Source: Nocardia concava NBRC 100430
Lineage (GTDB): Bacteria > Actinomycetota > Actinomycetes > Mycobacteriales > Mycobacteriaceae
DNA: 64,000 nucleotides
Reading direction: 5' to 3'
Assembly: GCF_000308815.1 (NCBI RefSeq)
Contig: NZ_BAFX01000133.1
Coordinates: forward strand, 93,899-157,898
Positions within the stretch are counted from its first letter, which is position 1; every line of letters begins with the position of its first letter. Below are positions 10,236 through 18,587 of this stretch, piece by piece. Below the pieces are notes generated by a model. It did not search any database and had not been told where the DNA came from. It saw only the letters and a program-made list of their open reading frames with translations. A program made the position numbers and the translations under genes.

Positions 10236-11798
10236 TCACACCCGAGCCGGGGTGGGTTCGGCCGCAGCGGTCACGGGCGGGTGGCCCGCGGCCTCGCCCG
10301 GGACGCCGAACGGTGCGAGCGCGGCGGCGCTACGGCCGCTGTCACTCTCCGCGGACCCTGCTCGATCGCCGCCGGACTCGGAAGTACTCGGCGTTGCCGG
10401 TACGGGTGCCGGTTCGGTTCGTGCGCCGTGGGCGAATTCGGCCATGGCCTTGGTGAATTCGGCGAGGAAGCGGTCCATTTCCACCGCGGGGAAGGAGGCG
10501 GGGAAGCGGGTGGAGAGGCGGAGGCCGTCGGCGGCTCGGACTATCCAGAAGAAGACTTCGTCGCCGGAGTAGGACTCGGCTCGGAGGGTGTGGCCGCGCA
10601 GGGATTCGACGAGTTGGTAATCGGGGAGAGCTCGGATGTCCAGGAAGGAGATGCCGAATCGGGGGCGGTCGGTGCAGTCGAGGAGTTCGAGGACGCGGGT
10701 CCAGGTGGCGTCGTTGGCGACCTTGCTGCGGCGCAGCGTGGTTCGGGTGGTTTCGAGGGCACTGTCCGGGTCGAGGTCGGGGGCGAGGGTGATGTCGATG
10801 GGGACGACGTTCACGAACCAGCCCATGGATTCCAGCCAGCGCAGGTCGGGGCGGGTGGCGATGGGCATGATGGCGCGCAGCGAGATGTAGCCGAAGGTGC
10901 GGCGGTAGGCGATGGCGAGGGCGGTGAAGACGGCGACCGAGAGGCGGTGCCCCCGGTTGGTGACGGCCTGCTCGACGCGCTCGAGATCGCTGAGCGACAT
11001 GAGCTTTCGCGAGACGCTGGCCTGGGCGCGCTCCGATGTCTCGTTGCTCGCCGGGGTGATCGCCGGTTCGAAGCGCGGCAGCATGCCGCCGGAGCCGTCG
11101 AGGAAGCGCCGCCAGTAGCGGACGGGTTCGCATTCGGTGGTGAGCGAAGCCGCGGCGCCGCGCTCCCATTCCGCGAAGTCGGCCGAGCTGCCGAAGGTCG
11201 GGGATTCGCGCACCGGCTCGCCCTGGGCCACCGCCCGGTACAGCGCGCGCAGCTCCAGAATGACGATGGCCTGCGAGTAGGCATCCATGACCGAGTGGTC
11301 GGCGGCCACCAGCACGGTGAAGTCGCCGGTCTCGGCGTGCTCCACGGTGGCCAGCAGGCAGTGCGGCCAGCGCAGCGGGGAGAGCCGCGATTCCAGTGTG
11401 CCGGTGAGGTATTCGTTGATCTGCTCGGATCCGGTGACGCCGGGCACCGGCTCGTCGGCGACGGTGACATCGGCGGCCGCGCAGACCAGCCGCTGCGGTT
11501 CGGGAACGGTATGCGAGGCGAGGGTGGTGCGCAGGCCCTCGTGTCGCGCGTGCCACAGCCGCACCGTCTCGCGCCAGTGCGCGGCGTCGAGGGGCGCGTC
11601 CATTTCGAAGATGGTGCCGATCCAGCGGCCCCGGCCCGGCCGCGGGTCGGCGGCATCGGCGTTCCGGCAATGTCGCACGTGCACGCTGGTGAAGGGTCGC
11701 TCGTCGGTGGCCCAGTCGGATCCGGCGGCCAGTTCGGCCCGCCACAGGGTGAGTGCGCCTGGGCGCACGGCGAATTCGGACAGATGGGTGTAATCCAT
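10236..11798 (-). CDS. PapA-like acyltransferase (condensation domain)
   Basis: A 520-residue protein resembling mycobacterial polyketide-associated acyltransferases (PapA). The catalytic motif is DHSVMDAYS with His168 and Asp172, followed further on by the FVNVVPIDI segment of condensation domains. I prefer ATG 11798 (MDYTHLSEF) over 11813 because GGGAG lies 6 nt before it. PapA proteins transfer long acyl chains from carrier proteins or CoA to sugars such as trehalose. It is probably transcribed with the glycosyltransferase and exporter genes that follow, although the 158-bp gap could hold a second promoter. Confidence 0.85.
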   Translation of the reverse strand: MDYTHLSEFAVRPGALTLWRAELAAGSDWATDERPFTSVHVRHCRNADAADPRPGRGRWIGTIFEMDAPLDAAHWRETVRLWHARHEGLRTTLASHTVPEPQRLVCAAADVTVADEPVPGVTGSEQINEYLTGTLESRLSPLRWPHCLLATVEHAETGDFTVLVAADHSVMDAYSQAIVILELRALYRAVAQGEPVRESPTFGSSADFAEWERGAAASLTTECEPVRYWRRFLDGSGGMLPRFEPAITPASNETSERAQASVSRKLMSLSDLERVEQAVTNRGHRLSVAVFTALAIAYRRTFGYISLRAIMPIATRPDLRWLESMGWFVNVVPIDITLAPDLDPDSALETTRTTLRRSKVANDATWTRVLELLDCTDRPRFGISFLDIRALPDYQLVESLRGHTLRAESYSGDEVFFWIVRAADGLRLSTRFPASFPAVEMDRFLAEFTKAMAEFAHGARTEPAPVPATPSTSESGGDRAGSAESDSGRSAAALAPFGVPGEAAGHPPVTAAAEPTPARV

Positions 11799-11862
11799 GA
11801 CCGTCTCCCTCATCTAATTCCGCCGCGACGGCCACCGTTAGAAATCCGTAAATAAATCACGG

Positions 11863-11881
11863 GGAGCGAAACCCTCGCTCC
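11863..11881 (-). terminator. Hairpin between GTGS-repeat gene and PapA-like gene
   Basis: Perfect 7-bp inverted repeat GGAGCGA / TCGCTCC with a 5-nt loop. Read on the minus strand it is followed by a T-rich stretch (GATTTATTT), so it looks like a factor-independent terminator for the gene at 11926-12327. That makes the PapA-led operon a separate transcript. Confidence 0.55.
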
Positions 11882-11925
11882 GAAAACGGTTTATAAGCCG
11901 TCTGGCGAATGGAAAGCTAATGCCC

Positions 11926-12327
11926 CTACTTACCGGAGGATCCAGCGCCCGCGGCGGCGCTGCCGGTGCCCAATGCCTGTGCGGCCGTACCACCGGCCTG
12001 CGCCGAACCGCTGGCGGCGCCGCTGCCGGTGCCGAGCAGTCCCAGTACCGAACCCGGGCCGGGGAACAGCGAGGCGAGACTGCCCGCCGCGGCGCTTCCG
12101 GTGCCGAGCGCGCCGGCCAGCCCGGCGGCGGTGGAGCTGCCGGTGCCGACCGCGGCGCTACCGGTTCCCAGCTGCGGCAATACCGACGGCTGCGAGACGG
12201 GCGGGGCACCCGCACCGGCGGACGGATCGCCGTCCGCCGGTGCGGCGGTAGCCAGGGCAGGCGCGAGAAGGGGCACTGCGAGGCCCGCGAGAATGACGGC
12301 CGCACGGGCCAATCGGGGTGCGTTCAT
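11926..12327 (-). CDS. Small secreted GTGS-repeat protein
   Basis: A 133-residue protein starting MNAPRLARAAVILAG with a clear signal peptide, cleavage near ATAAPADG. The mature part is low-complexity, rich in Gly, Ala and Ser, with five GTGS units (LGTGSAA three times, VGTGSST and LGTGSGA once each) and no cysteine. I chose ATG 12327 because AAGGAA lies about 8 nt before it; upstream ATGs have no ribosome site. I do not recognise a family. The composition suggests a flexible cell-wall or surface protein. It sits in front of the glycolipid locus but has its own hairpin terminator at 11863-11881. Confidence 0.7.
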   Translation of the reverse strand: MNAPRLARAAVILAGLAVPLLAPALATAAPADGDPSAGAGAPPVSQPSVLPQLGTGSAAVGTGSSTAAGLAGALGTGSAAAGSLASLFPGPGSVLGLLGTGSGAASGSAQAGGTAAQALGTGSAAAGAGSSGK

Positions 12328-12687
12328 GGCCTGTATTCCTTTCACCTTCATCAGGACAAGCGCCGAGGACGGCGACTTGGTGGTCGCAGATCGAATGTGC
12401 GGCGGCGACACTGCCGAAGAAATGGCACCCGACGGGTAATTGTCTCTTCGTCCATCGGTGGGGGTCTGAATCGACCTGCGCACCAAGAAAAACACCAACA
12501 TTCCAACCGCGCAACCCATAGATGCGCAAACAATTGGTTAACGAAATGTTCCCAAACGCTTCCACTGTGCTTCAGGACACTGCACAGGAGAAATTGGCCT
12601 CCACTTCACTTTTCCCGTCGCACACCCGGCGAGCCGAGATCGAAATTGAGTTGCTCGCCGGTCCCCCACATCTGGGATCCTGGGCTG
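12328..12687. other. AT-richer intergenic region between divergent genes
   Basis: About 360 bp without a convincing gene. It separates the minus-strand secreted repeat protein from the plus-strand Mut7-C gene and so holds both promoters. The part around 12430-12600 is clearly AT-richer than its surroundings (for example CAAACAATTGGTTAACG near 12527). I cannot point to a reliable promoter or operator. Confidence 0.5.
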
Positions 12688-13398
12688 GTGAACGCAGGGG
12701 AAATCGCCGTCGAGTTCGCGCCGGAGCTGCGCGTGTTCGTCGGTCAGCGGGCCGGCACACCGGTTCGCATCGACGGCACCTCGACGCTGGGCCATGTGGT
12801 GGAGTCGCTCGGAGTGCCGCTCACCGAGGTGGGCGCACTGCTGGTGAACGGGAAATCCGTTGCGGCCGGGCATATTCCGTCCGTCGGCGACTCCGTCACT
12901 GTATCGGCGGTGGCCCGCCCGCAGCCGAGTTCGGAGCCGCTGCGTTTCCTGCTCGACATCCACCTGGGCACCCTCACCCGGCGGCTGCGACTGCTGGGAA
13001 TCGATGCGGCATACGAGAATCCGGATATCGGCGATGCCGCGCTGGCCGCGCGATCGGCCGCCGAGCGCCGGGTGCTGCTCTCGCGCGATCGCGGTCTGCT
13101 GCGTCGTCGCGAGATCTATTCCGGCGCTTACGTTTACAGCCACCAGCCCGCCGAGCAGCTGGATGACGTGCTGTCCCGCTTCGCGCCTCGGCTCGCGCCG
13201 TGGACCCGCTGCACCTCCTGCAACGGACAGCTGCGCGCCGCCGCGCGCGAGGCCGTGCGCGACCGGCTGCCGGACAATACCGGCCAGAGCTACGACTCCT
13301 TCGCCGAGTGCCTCGACTGCGGCCAGACCTATTGGAAGGGCGCGCACCACGCGCGGCTGGACGCCATCGTGGCGGAGGCATTGGCCAAATTCGCCTGA
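12688..13398 (+). CDS. Mut7-C RNase-domain protein with N-terminal ubiquitin-like domain
   Basis: A 236-residue protein. Residues 1-85 look like the Mut7-C-associated ubiquitin-like domain (GTPVRIDGTSTLGHVVESLGVP, then LLVNGKSV). The rest is the Mut7-C domain: FLLDIHLGTLTRRLRLLGID with conserved Asp, VLLSRDRGLL (PIN-like acidic residues) and a zinc ribbon CTSC...CLDC before QTYWKGAHH. In other organisms Mut7-C is a PIN-fold putative RNase. The start is a GTG at 12688, preceding NAGEIAVEF; the ribosome site is weak, so the exact start is uncertain. It stands alone with no partner visible. Confidence 0.85.
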   Translation: MNAGEIAVEFAPELRVFVGQRAGTPVRIDGTSTLGHVVESLGVPLTEVGALLVNGKSVAAGHIPSVGDSVTVSAVARPQPSSEPLRFLLDIHLGTLTRRLRLLGIDAAYENPDIGDAALAARSAAERRVLLSRDRGLLRRREIYSGAYVYSHQPAEQLDDVLSRFAPRLAPWTRCTSCNGQLRAAAREAVRDRLPDNTGQSYDSFAECLDCGQTYWKGAHHARLDAIVAEALAKFA

Positions 13399-13499
13399 TT
13401 CACGCGTGCATATTGTGTGCGGCGCCACTCTCCCTTACGCTCCTGTGACACCACTCGGTCTCACAACCGGCCGGGCGGCCAGGGAATGGAGGGACCTCG

Positions 13500-14543
13500 A
13501 TGGTGAGGGTTCGGGCGGGCCGACGCGTGCTCATGGCGGCGCTGACGGTGGCCATGATGGCCGGGGGATCATGGATGGCGCCAACGGCGTTCGCCGACGA
13601 CACGGCGATCGCCCCGCCCGGCGCTTCGGGCGCACCGGACGTCACCGCCCAAACCTTGTACGGCGGCATGGGTTCGCATCCGGTCGCGACCAATGCCCAG
13701 GTCGGGCCCTGCCAGGCCTCGATCGTCGGTTTCGTCCAGAACATGGCCGTCCACATCTTCGGCAATACCGAGGACCTGACCTGCACCGCGGCCTTCCCCA
13801 ACGGCCTGGACTCCCCCATCGGCGTGAACACCTACTTCCCCGCCGATATCGCCGACCTGACCAGCGCGCCGCTCATCGTCCTGACCGGCGGCATCGACTC
13901 CAATCCGGGCATGTACGACCGGCTCGCGCGGCAGTGGGCGAGCAATGGCTTCGTGGTGACGATCCCCTACGACTGGTTCAACTCGCTGGCCTATGTGCCC
14001 GCGGCCGGTCTGGCCCTGGCGATCTGGCAGAACCGGGACGCGGGCTCGCCGCTCTTCGGCAAGGTGGATCTGTCGCGCACCATCTTCGCGGGCCATTCGG
14101 CGGGTGGTCAGTCCACTCAGCAGATCGTGTCGGTACTGCCGGGGGTGGCCGGGCTCATCGACCCGGATCTCCATGTGGCGGGCGCACTCGCGATCGAGCC
14201 CGGTCCGCTGGCGCTCGGCCCGCTGCTCGGGGTGCCGACGCTGTATCTCACCGGCATGAACGATTTCGTGGTGCCCGACTTCGCATGGGTGCGCTGGTGG
14301 CAGTACAACCTGACCTGGAATGCCCCCGCCTGGATCGCCAATGCCCGTGGGGTGAGCCACTTCTCGCCGGTCGACGACACCGAGGACTACCGCTCGTCCG
14401 GGACCGCGGTGGCCTGGCTGCGGTATCTGGGCTTCGAGGACGAGACCGCCAAGCAGTTCTTCGTCGGCCCGAATTGGGCACTGCGCCAGGACAAGACGTA
14501 CTTCAGCGTGGAACGCAACGCGCTCGCCAACGCGGTGCGGTAA
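13500..14543 (+). CDS. Secreted alpha/beta hydrolase
   Basis: A 347-residue protein with a signal peptide (MVRVRAGRRVLMAALTVAMM, cleavage near AFADD). The nucleophile elbow GHSAGG puts Ser200 in place; LTGMNDFVVPD and the later VSHFSPV supply probable Asp and His. The layout resembles cutinase-like or polyester-hydrolase-like secreted esterases. GGAGG lies 7 nt before the ATG. The next gene starts 9 bp downstream and encodes another secreted serine hydrolase, so both probably form one transcript for extracellular ester or amide breakdown. The substrate is unknown. Confidence 0.85.
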   Translation: MVRVRAGRRVLMAALTVAMMAGGSWMAPTAFADDTAIAPPGASGAPDVTAQTLYGGMGSHPVATNAQVGPCQASIVGFVQNMAVHIFGNTEDLTCTAAFPNGLDSPIGVNTYFPADIADLTSAPLIVLTGGIDSNPGMYDRLARQWASNGFVVTIPYDWFNSLAYVPAAGLALAIWQNRDAGSPLFGKVDLSRTIFAGHSAGGQSTQQIVSVLPGVAGLIDPDLHVAGALAIEPGPLALGPLLGVPTLYLTGMNDFVVPDFAWVRWWQYNLTWNAPAWIANARGVSHFSPVDDTEDYRSSGTAVAWLRYLGFEDETAKQFFVGPNWALRQDKTYFSVERNALANAVR

Positions 14544-14552
14544 GGGGCTTCG

Positions 14553-15917
14553 ATGAGATCGCATCGTCATTGGTTCGGCACGGCCCTGATCGGCGCGACG
14601 CTGGCCGCCGGGTCAGTCCTGGCACCCGTCGCCGTGGCGGAGCCCGCCGCGAACGCCTGCGCCGACCCCGCATCGGCCGGAATGGATCCCGCCGCGCTGG
14701 CCGACGCCATCGACTTCGGTACGCGCGGTGGCGGATTCGCCATCCAGGTGTACCGACACGGCTGCCTGGTCGGGGATCGCACCGGTACCGGGAACCTCCC
14801 CTACCCTCTGGCCAGCTCCAGCAAGGGCGTCACCTCGGTGGCGATCGGGCGCGCGATCACCATGGGCTACTTCGGCCTCGACGATCCGCTGGGCAAGTTC
14901 TTCCCGCAGGCCGATGCCGCGCATGCCGCGCTCACGGTGCGGCAGGTCCTCACCCAGACCACGGGTCTGCGCTTCACCTGGGCGGCCGATGTCGCGGGCA
15001 TCGCCACCGACGAGGTGCTCCAAACCCTGGAAACGCCTTTCGCTTTCGAGCCGGGGACGACGTTCCAGTATGCGCAGGCGGCGCTGGTGCTGCTGCCGCG
15101 GATCGTGGAAATCACCACCGGGCTGGACTTCCAGGAGTTCGTGCAGCGGGAACTCATGTCCCCGTTGGGAATCAACCGCGACCACTGGGTGTGGCTGCGC
15201 GACCGCAGCGGGAACACCGCGGTCAACGGTGGGTTGGCCATGCGCGCCGATGACGTCGCGCGCCTCGGTCAGTTGATGCTGAACGAAGGCCGCTGGGGTG
15301 AGCGGCAACTCATCGATCCCGGCTACATCCGCGAGGCCCAGCACGGCACCACCGGCAACCCAGGCTACGGATTCATGTTCTGGCTCAACTCCGGTGACTC
15401 GTACAAGTCGGCGACCGTGCCCGTCGCCAAGACCTTCGACCACCCGATGTTCCCCGGCGCGCCCCGCGACCTCTACTCCTTCGTCGGCGCGCTCGGCCAG
15501 TTCGTCGCCATCATTCCCAGCCGCGACATGGTGATCGTGCGCCTCGGCGTCCCCGGCCGCATCGACCCGGCCAATCTCCAGACCTCGCTGGCCGCCGAGA
15601 CAAATCCGGACAACAAGGAGTTCCTGCGCCGCGTCACCGCCGCGGTCACCGACCTCCCCGCCGAGCCCTACGACGACCCCTACCGCTACGACAACAGCCT
15701 CGGCCCGGTCATCGGCAATCTCGACGATCTCGCCTTCTGGACCGACCCGGTCACCGTCACCCAGATCCTGCTCGGCGTCGGCCCCTACGCCTCGGGCAAC
15801 TGCAACATCCTCTGGTGCAACGGCAAACTCGTCCCGCAGGACATCTTCGCCGCGATGCTGGATTCGGGCGGCCAGCTCGCGGCGGCCCTGCTCGCCCTGG
15901 GACAAGGACAGCGCTGA
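14553..15917 (+). CDS. Secreted class C beta-lactamase-family serine hydrolase
   Basis: A 454-residue protein with a signal peptide ending near VAVAEP. The SxxK motif is SSSK (Ser88, Lys91), followed by a tyrosine motif FQYAQAA where class C enzymes have YxN. This group includes D-aminopeptidases, esterases and penicillin-binding-like proteins as well as true lactamases; the variant Tyr motif argues for an esterase or peptidase over a beta-lactamase. It lies 9 bp behind the secreted alpha/beta hydrolase gene. The transcript then meets the palindromic repeat at 15933-16006. Confidence 0.85.
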   Translation: MRSHRHWFGTALIGATLAAGSVLAPVAVAEPAANACADPASAGMDPAALADAIDFGTRGGGFAIQVYRHGCLVGDRTGTGNLPYPLASSSKGVTSVAIGRAITMGYFGLDDPLGKFFPQADAAHAALTVRQVLTQTTGLRFTWAADVAGIATDEVLQTLETPFAFEPGTTFQYAQAALVLLPRIVEITTGLDFQEFVQRELMSPLGINRDHWVWLRDRSGNTAVNGGLAMRADDVARLGQLMLNEGRWGERQLIDPGYIREAQHGTTGNPGYGFMFWLNSGDSYKSATVPVAKTFDHPMFPGAPRDLYSFVGALGQFVAIIPSRDMVIVRLGVPGRIDPANLQTSLAAETNPDNKEFLRRVTAAVTDLPAEPYDDPYRYDNSLGPVIGNLDDLAFWTDPVTVTQILLGVGPYASGNCNILWCNGKLVPQDIFAAMLDSGGQLAAALLALGQGQR

Positions 15918-15932
15918 GCAGGTAGAACCCTT

Positions 15933-16006
15933 GTCATCCCGGCGTGCTTTTGGCCGGGATCCACACCTTGGTCAATGGATGCCGGCCAAATACACGCCGG
16001 AATGAC
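15933..16006. repeat. Palindromic dispersed repeat, copy A (full length)
   Basis: A 74-bp element with imperfect 30-bp inverted arms: the left arm starts GTCATCCCGGCGTGC, and the right arm read in reverse starts GTCATTCCGGCGTGT. Each arm is itself a hairpin (CCCGGC...GCCGGG). It fills the gap between convergent genes (stop at 15917, MarR stop at 16019). Related copies are at 44997-45028 and 47650-47725. A bidirectional terminator role is likely. Confidence 0.8.
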
Positions 16007-16018
16007 GAGGCTGGTCCG

Positions 16019-16531
16019 TCAGCGGGCGCGGGCGGCGGCCGCGGCCGCGTCGAGGCGCGCACCCAGCGCCTTGACCTGGTCGCGGAGAGTTTCGATGTCC
16101 TCGACCGGGACGCCGACGAGGTCCAGCACGGTTTGGATCATCTGCTGTGCGCCGTGCTGCAATTCACGGCTGGAGTCGGTGGCGTGCAATACGACCGCCC
16201 GGCCGTCGGTGGCGCTGCGGACGCTCTCGACCAGGCCGCGCGACTGTAGCCGCTGGACCAGGGGCGAGAGGGTGCCGTAGTCGAGGTGGACCTGTTCGCC
16301 CAGGTCCTTCATGGTGATGCCCGGGCGTTCCCACAGCGCCAGCAGCACCAGGTACTGCGGGTAGGTGAGGTTCATATCGTCCAGGAACGGCCGGTAGGCA
16401 GCGGTCATGGATCGTGACGTGGAGTACAGCGCGAAGCACAGCTGGGCATTGAGCGAGAGCAGCGCGTAGTCGATCTCCTCGTCCGCTCCGGCCCGGTGCC
16501 CTTCGGGTGCGGAAGGCGGATGTTCGTGCAT
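16019..16531 (-). CDS. OhrR/MarR-family regulator
   Basis: A 170-residue MarR protein of the OhrR subgroup. The motif NAQLCFALYSTSRSM carries Cys32, the position of the peroxide-reactive cysteine of OhrR, and the winged helix includes MNLTYPQYLVLLALWE. Its ATG shares a base with the TAA of the aminotransferase gene (TAATG), so it is translated as the last gene of the five-gene operon rather than beside an ohr gene. It therefore probably senses an oxidant or an organic product and controls the operon, perhaps through the 28-bp dyad at 20913-20940. No ohr gene lies in the window. Confidence 0.85.
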   Translation of the reverse strand: MHEHPPSAPEGHRAGADEEIDYALLSLNAQLCFALYSTSRSMTAAYRPFLDDMNLTYPQYLVLLALWERPGITMKDLGEQVHLDYGTLSPLVQRLQSRGLVESVRSATDGRAVVLHATDSSRELQHGAQQMIQTVLDLVGVPVEDIETLRDQVKALGARLDAAAAAARAR

Positions 16532-17568
16532 TACTGCACTGTACTGCGGACGCCGGGGAGCACTGTGTCACGGACAGTCGCCAGCACCGCATCGGTGGCC
16601 ACGCGATCGCCGACCGTGATGCGGATACCGGTGGGATAGGTCTTGACGTGGATGTCCGCGCCCGCCAGCGCGGTTGCCACGCGGTCGGCGTCCGGGCCGG
16701 GCAGGGTGAGGTAGGAGAAGTTGGCGTAGCTGTCGGGGACGCACAGGCCGAGCTCGCGCAGTCCGGTGGTGAGGCGGGTGCGGTGCTCGCCGAGCACCGC
16801 GATGCGCGCCTCGATCTCGGCCTCCGCCTCGTAGCAGGCGCGCACCGCGACCTCGGCCAGGGCGGTCATGCCGAAGGGCAACTGCCAGCGCGAGATTCGC
16901 TCGATCAGCTCCGGATCGCCGATGGCGTAGCCGACCCGCAGTGCGGCCAGGCCGTATGCCTTCGAAAAGGTGCGCAACACAAGCAGATTCGGATGACGAT
17001 CGAGCAGTGCGAAGACATCGGCCCGCTCGGACTCGGCGACGAAATCCACGTACGCCTCGTCCAGGACGACGGTGATCGCGGCGGGGATCTCCCGCAGGAA
17101 GGCCTCGAATTCGACCGGCGGCACCAGGGTTCCGGTGGGATTGTGCGGACTGCACACCACCACCAGCCGGGTCCGCTCGGTCACCGCGGCGGCCAGCGCC
17201 GCCAAGTCCTGGCGGCCGGCGCCGGTGAGCGGCACCGCGACCGGCCGCCCGCCGGCCATGCTGGTGAGGATCGGGAAGCCGTCGAAGGTGGGCGTGGCCA
17301 TCACGACTTCCGCTCCGCCGGAACCGAATTCCTGGACGATGTGCATGATCACGCCGGTCGCGCCCGCGCCCACCGCGATGGCGTCCGGCGCGCAGCCGAG
17401 CCGTTCGGCGATCAGGCGCGGCAGCCGCTGGGGCAGGAATTCGGGGTAGCGATTGGCCGAGGCGAGCGCGCGGCTCAGCGCCGCCCGCACCGAGGCGGGC
17501 GGGCCGTAGGGAATCTCGTTGAGCTGCAGCCGATGTCCGGCCGATATCAGCGGGGTCAAGGCGGTCAC
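16531..17568 (-). CDS. HisC-like PLP aminotransferase
   Basis: A 345-residue class I/II aminotransferase of the histidinol-phosphate/aromatic type. Visible motifs: CSPHNPTGT (138-147), VLDEAYVDF with the PLP Asp170, RTFSKAYGLAALRVGY with the Schiff-base Lys203. The only candidate at the ORF's 5' end is GTG 17568, immediately behind AAGGGG; a TTG at 17560 would have better spacing. Because it lies inside the ThDP/KASIII operon with a MarR gene and not with other his genes, a role in histidine synthesis is unlikely; it more likely transaminates an intermediate or product of this pathway. Confidence 0.85.
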   Translation of the reverse strand: MTALTPLISAGHRLQLNEIPYGPPASVRAALSRALASANRYPEFLPQRLPRLIAERLGCAPDAIAVGAGATGVIMHIVQEFGSGGAEVVMATPTFDGFPILTSMAGGRPVAVPLTGAGRQDLAALAAAVTERTRLVVVCSPHNPTGTLVPPVEFEAFLREIPAAITVVLDEAYVDFVAESERADVFALLDRHPNLLVLRTFSKAYGLAALRVGYAIGDPELIERISRWQLPFGMTALAEVAVRACYEAEAEIEARIAVLGEHRTRLTTGLRELGLCVPDSYANFSYLTLPGPDADRVATALAGADIHVKTYPTGIRITVGDRVATDAVLATVRDTVLPGVRSTVQ

Positions 17569-17574
17569 CCCCTT

Positions 17575-18585
17575 TCAGCGCCCGCCCCACCGGACCGCGG
17601 CGGCCGCGGCGAAATCGCCCGCGTGCGCGAAGCCCGCGAACATCACCAGCGAGCCCGTCGGCACCCGGCCCTCGTCGACGGCGCGATCGAAGGTGACGGG
17701 AATGCCCGCGCCGAAGAGGTTTCCGCAGTCATCGAAGGTGTCGGGGTGCTTGTCCTGCGGCAGTTGCAGGGCGTCGCGCCAGTTGCGCAGGAAGGCGCGG
17801 TTGGGCTGATTGGTGACCAGCAGATCCAGCTCCTGCGACTTGACCCCGATGCGCTTGCACACCGCGTCGGCCACCTCCGGCACCAGCCGGTTGCCGCGCT
17901 GCAGCACCTTGGCGATCTTGGATTCGGTGAAGCCGACATGCATCTGGCCGCTCCCGGCCTCCCAGTAGCGGCGAGGCGGCTCGGCGATGGCCGTCATCTG
18001 CCCGGCGAACTCCGGCAGGTGCCGGGTCTCGATATCGAGGATCGGCGAATCACCGGACTTCACAATCAATCCCGCGCCCGCGCCGTCACCCGGAATGGCG
18101 GCCTGCGCCTTGCCGCGGACCTGTTCCTGGGTGAAGATCTGGCCCGCCGCGTTCTGCACGGTGACCACCAACGCGGAACGCGCCTCGGAGGAGAGCAGGA
18201 TCTGGCGGGCCAGCTTCATGCCGTGCACGAACGACGCGCAGCCGCCATTGTGCAGATCGATCAGCCATTCCGGCGAGATGCCCAGGCGGGCGGCCACTTC
18301 GCCGCCATTGCCGACGATGGCGACCTCGGGCAGCTGGGTGTGGACGATGAGAATGTCGATGCTGCGCAACACATCCCGGCCCTGGCGTTCGAGGATCGGG
18401 GCGACCGCGCGTTCGGCCATATCGGCGGGCGTCTCGCCCGGGGCGATGTGGCGGCGGAACTTGGGCGCCTTGAACATGAGGTTCGAGGTGACCTCGTCGG
18501 GATCCGCGTACTGCACGAAATAGTCTGCGGGGACGATGTTCTCGGGCAGGTACCCGGCGACGTCGATCAGGCTGACGGTACTCAT
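17575..18585 (-). CDS. KASIII-like (FabH-family) acyltransferase with altered catalytic triad
   Basis: A 336-residue thiolase-fold protein. The nucleophile is Cys116 in HNGGCASFVHG. The segment DLLVTNQPN aligns with DWLVPHQAN of E. coli FabH, which puts Asn259 where the catalytic His should be. The third residue is kept as Asn289 in CGNLFGAGIP (FabH GNTSAASVP). Loss of the His would impair decarboxylation, so the enzyme may transfer an acyl group or condense non-malonyl substrates. ATG 18585 begins MSTVSLIDVAGYLP, 2 nt behind the previous stop; ATG 18600 is possible. It is the third gene of the operon. Confidence 0.85.
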   Translation of the reverse strand: MSTVSLIDVAGYLPENIVPADYFVQYADPDEVTSNLMFKAPKFRRHIAPGETPADMAERAVAPILERQGRDVLRSIDILIVHTQLPEVAIVGNGGEVAARLGISPEWLIDLHNGGCASFVHGMKLARQILLSSEARSALVVTVQNAAGQIFTQEQVRGKAQAAIPGDGAGAGLIVKSGDSPILDIETRHLPEFAGQMTAIAEPPRRYWEAGSGQMHVGFTESKIAKVLQRGNRLVPEVADAVCKRIGVKSQELDLLVTNQPNRAFLRNWRDALQLPQDKHPDTFDDCGNLFGAGIPVTFDRAVDEGRVPTGSLVMFAGFAHAGDFAAAAAVRWGGR

Positions 18586-18587
18586 GC

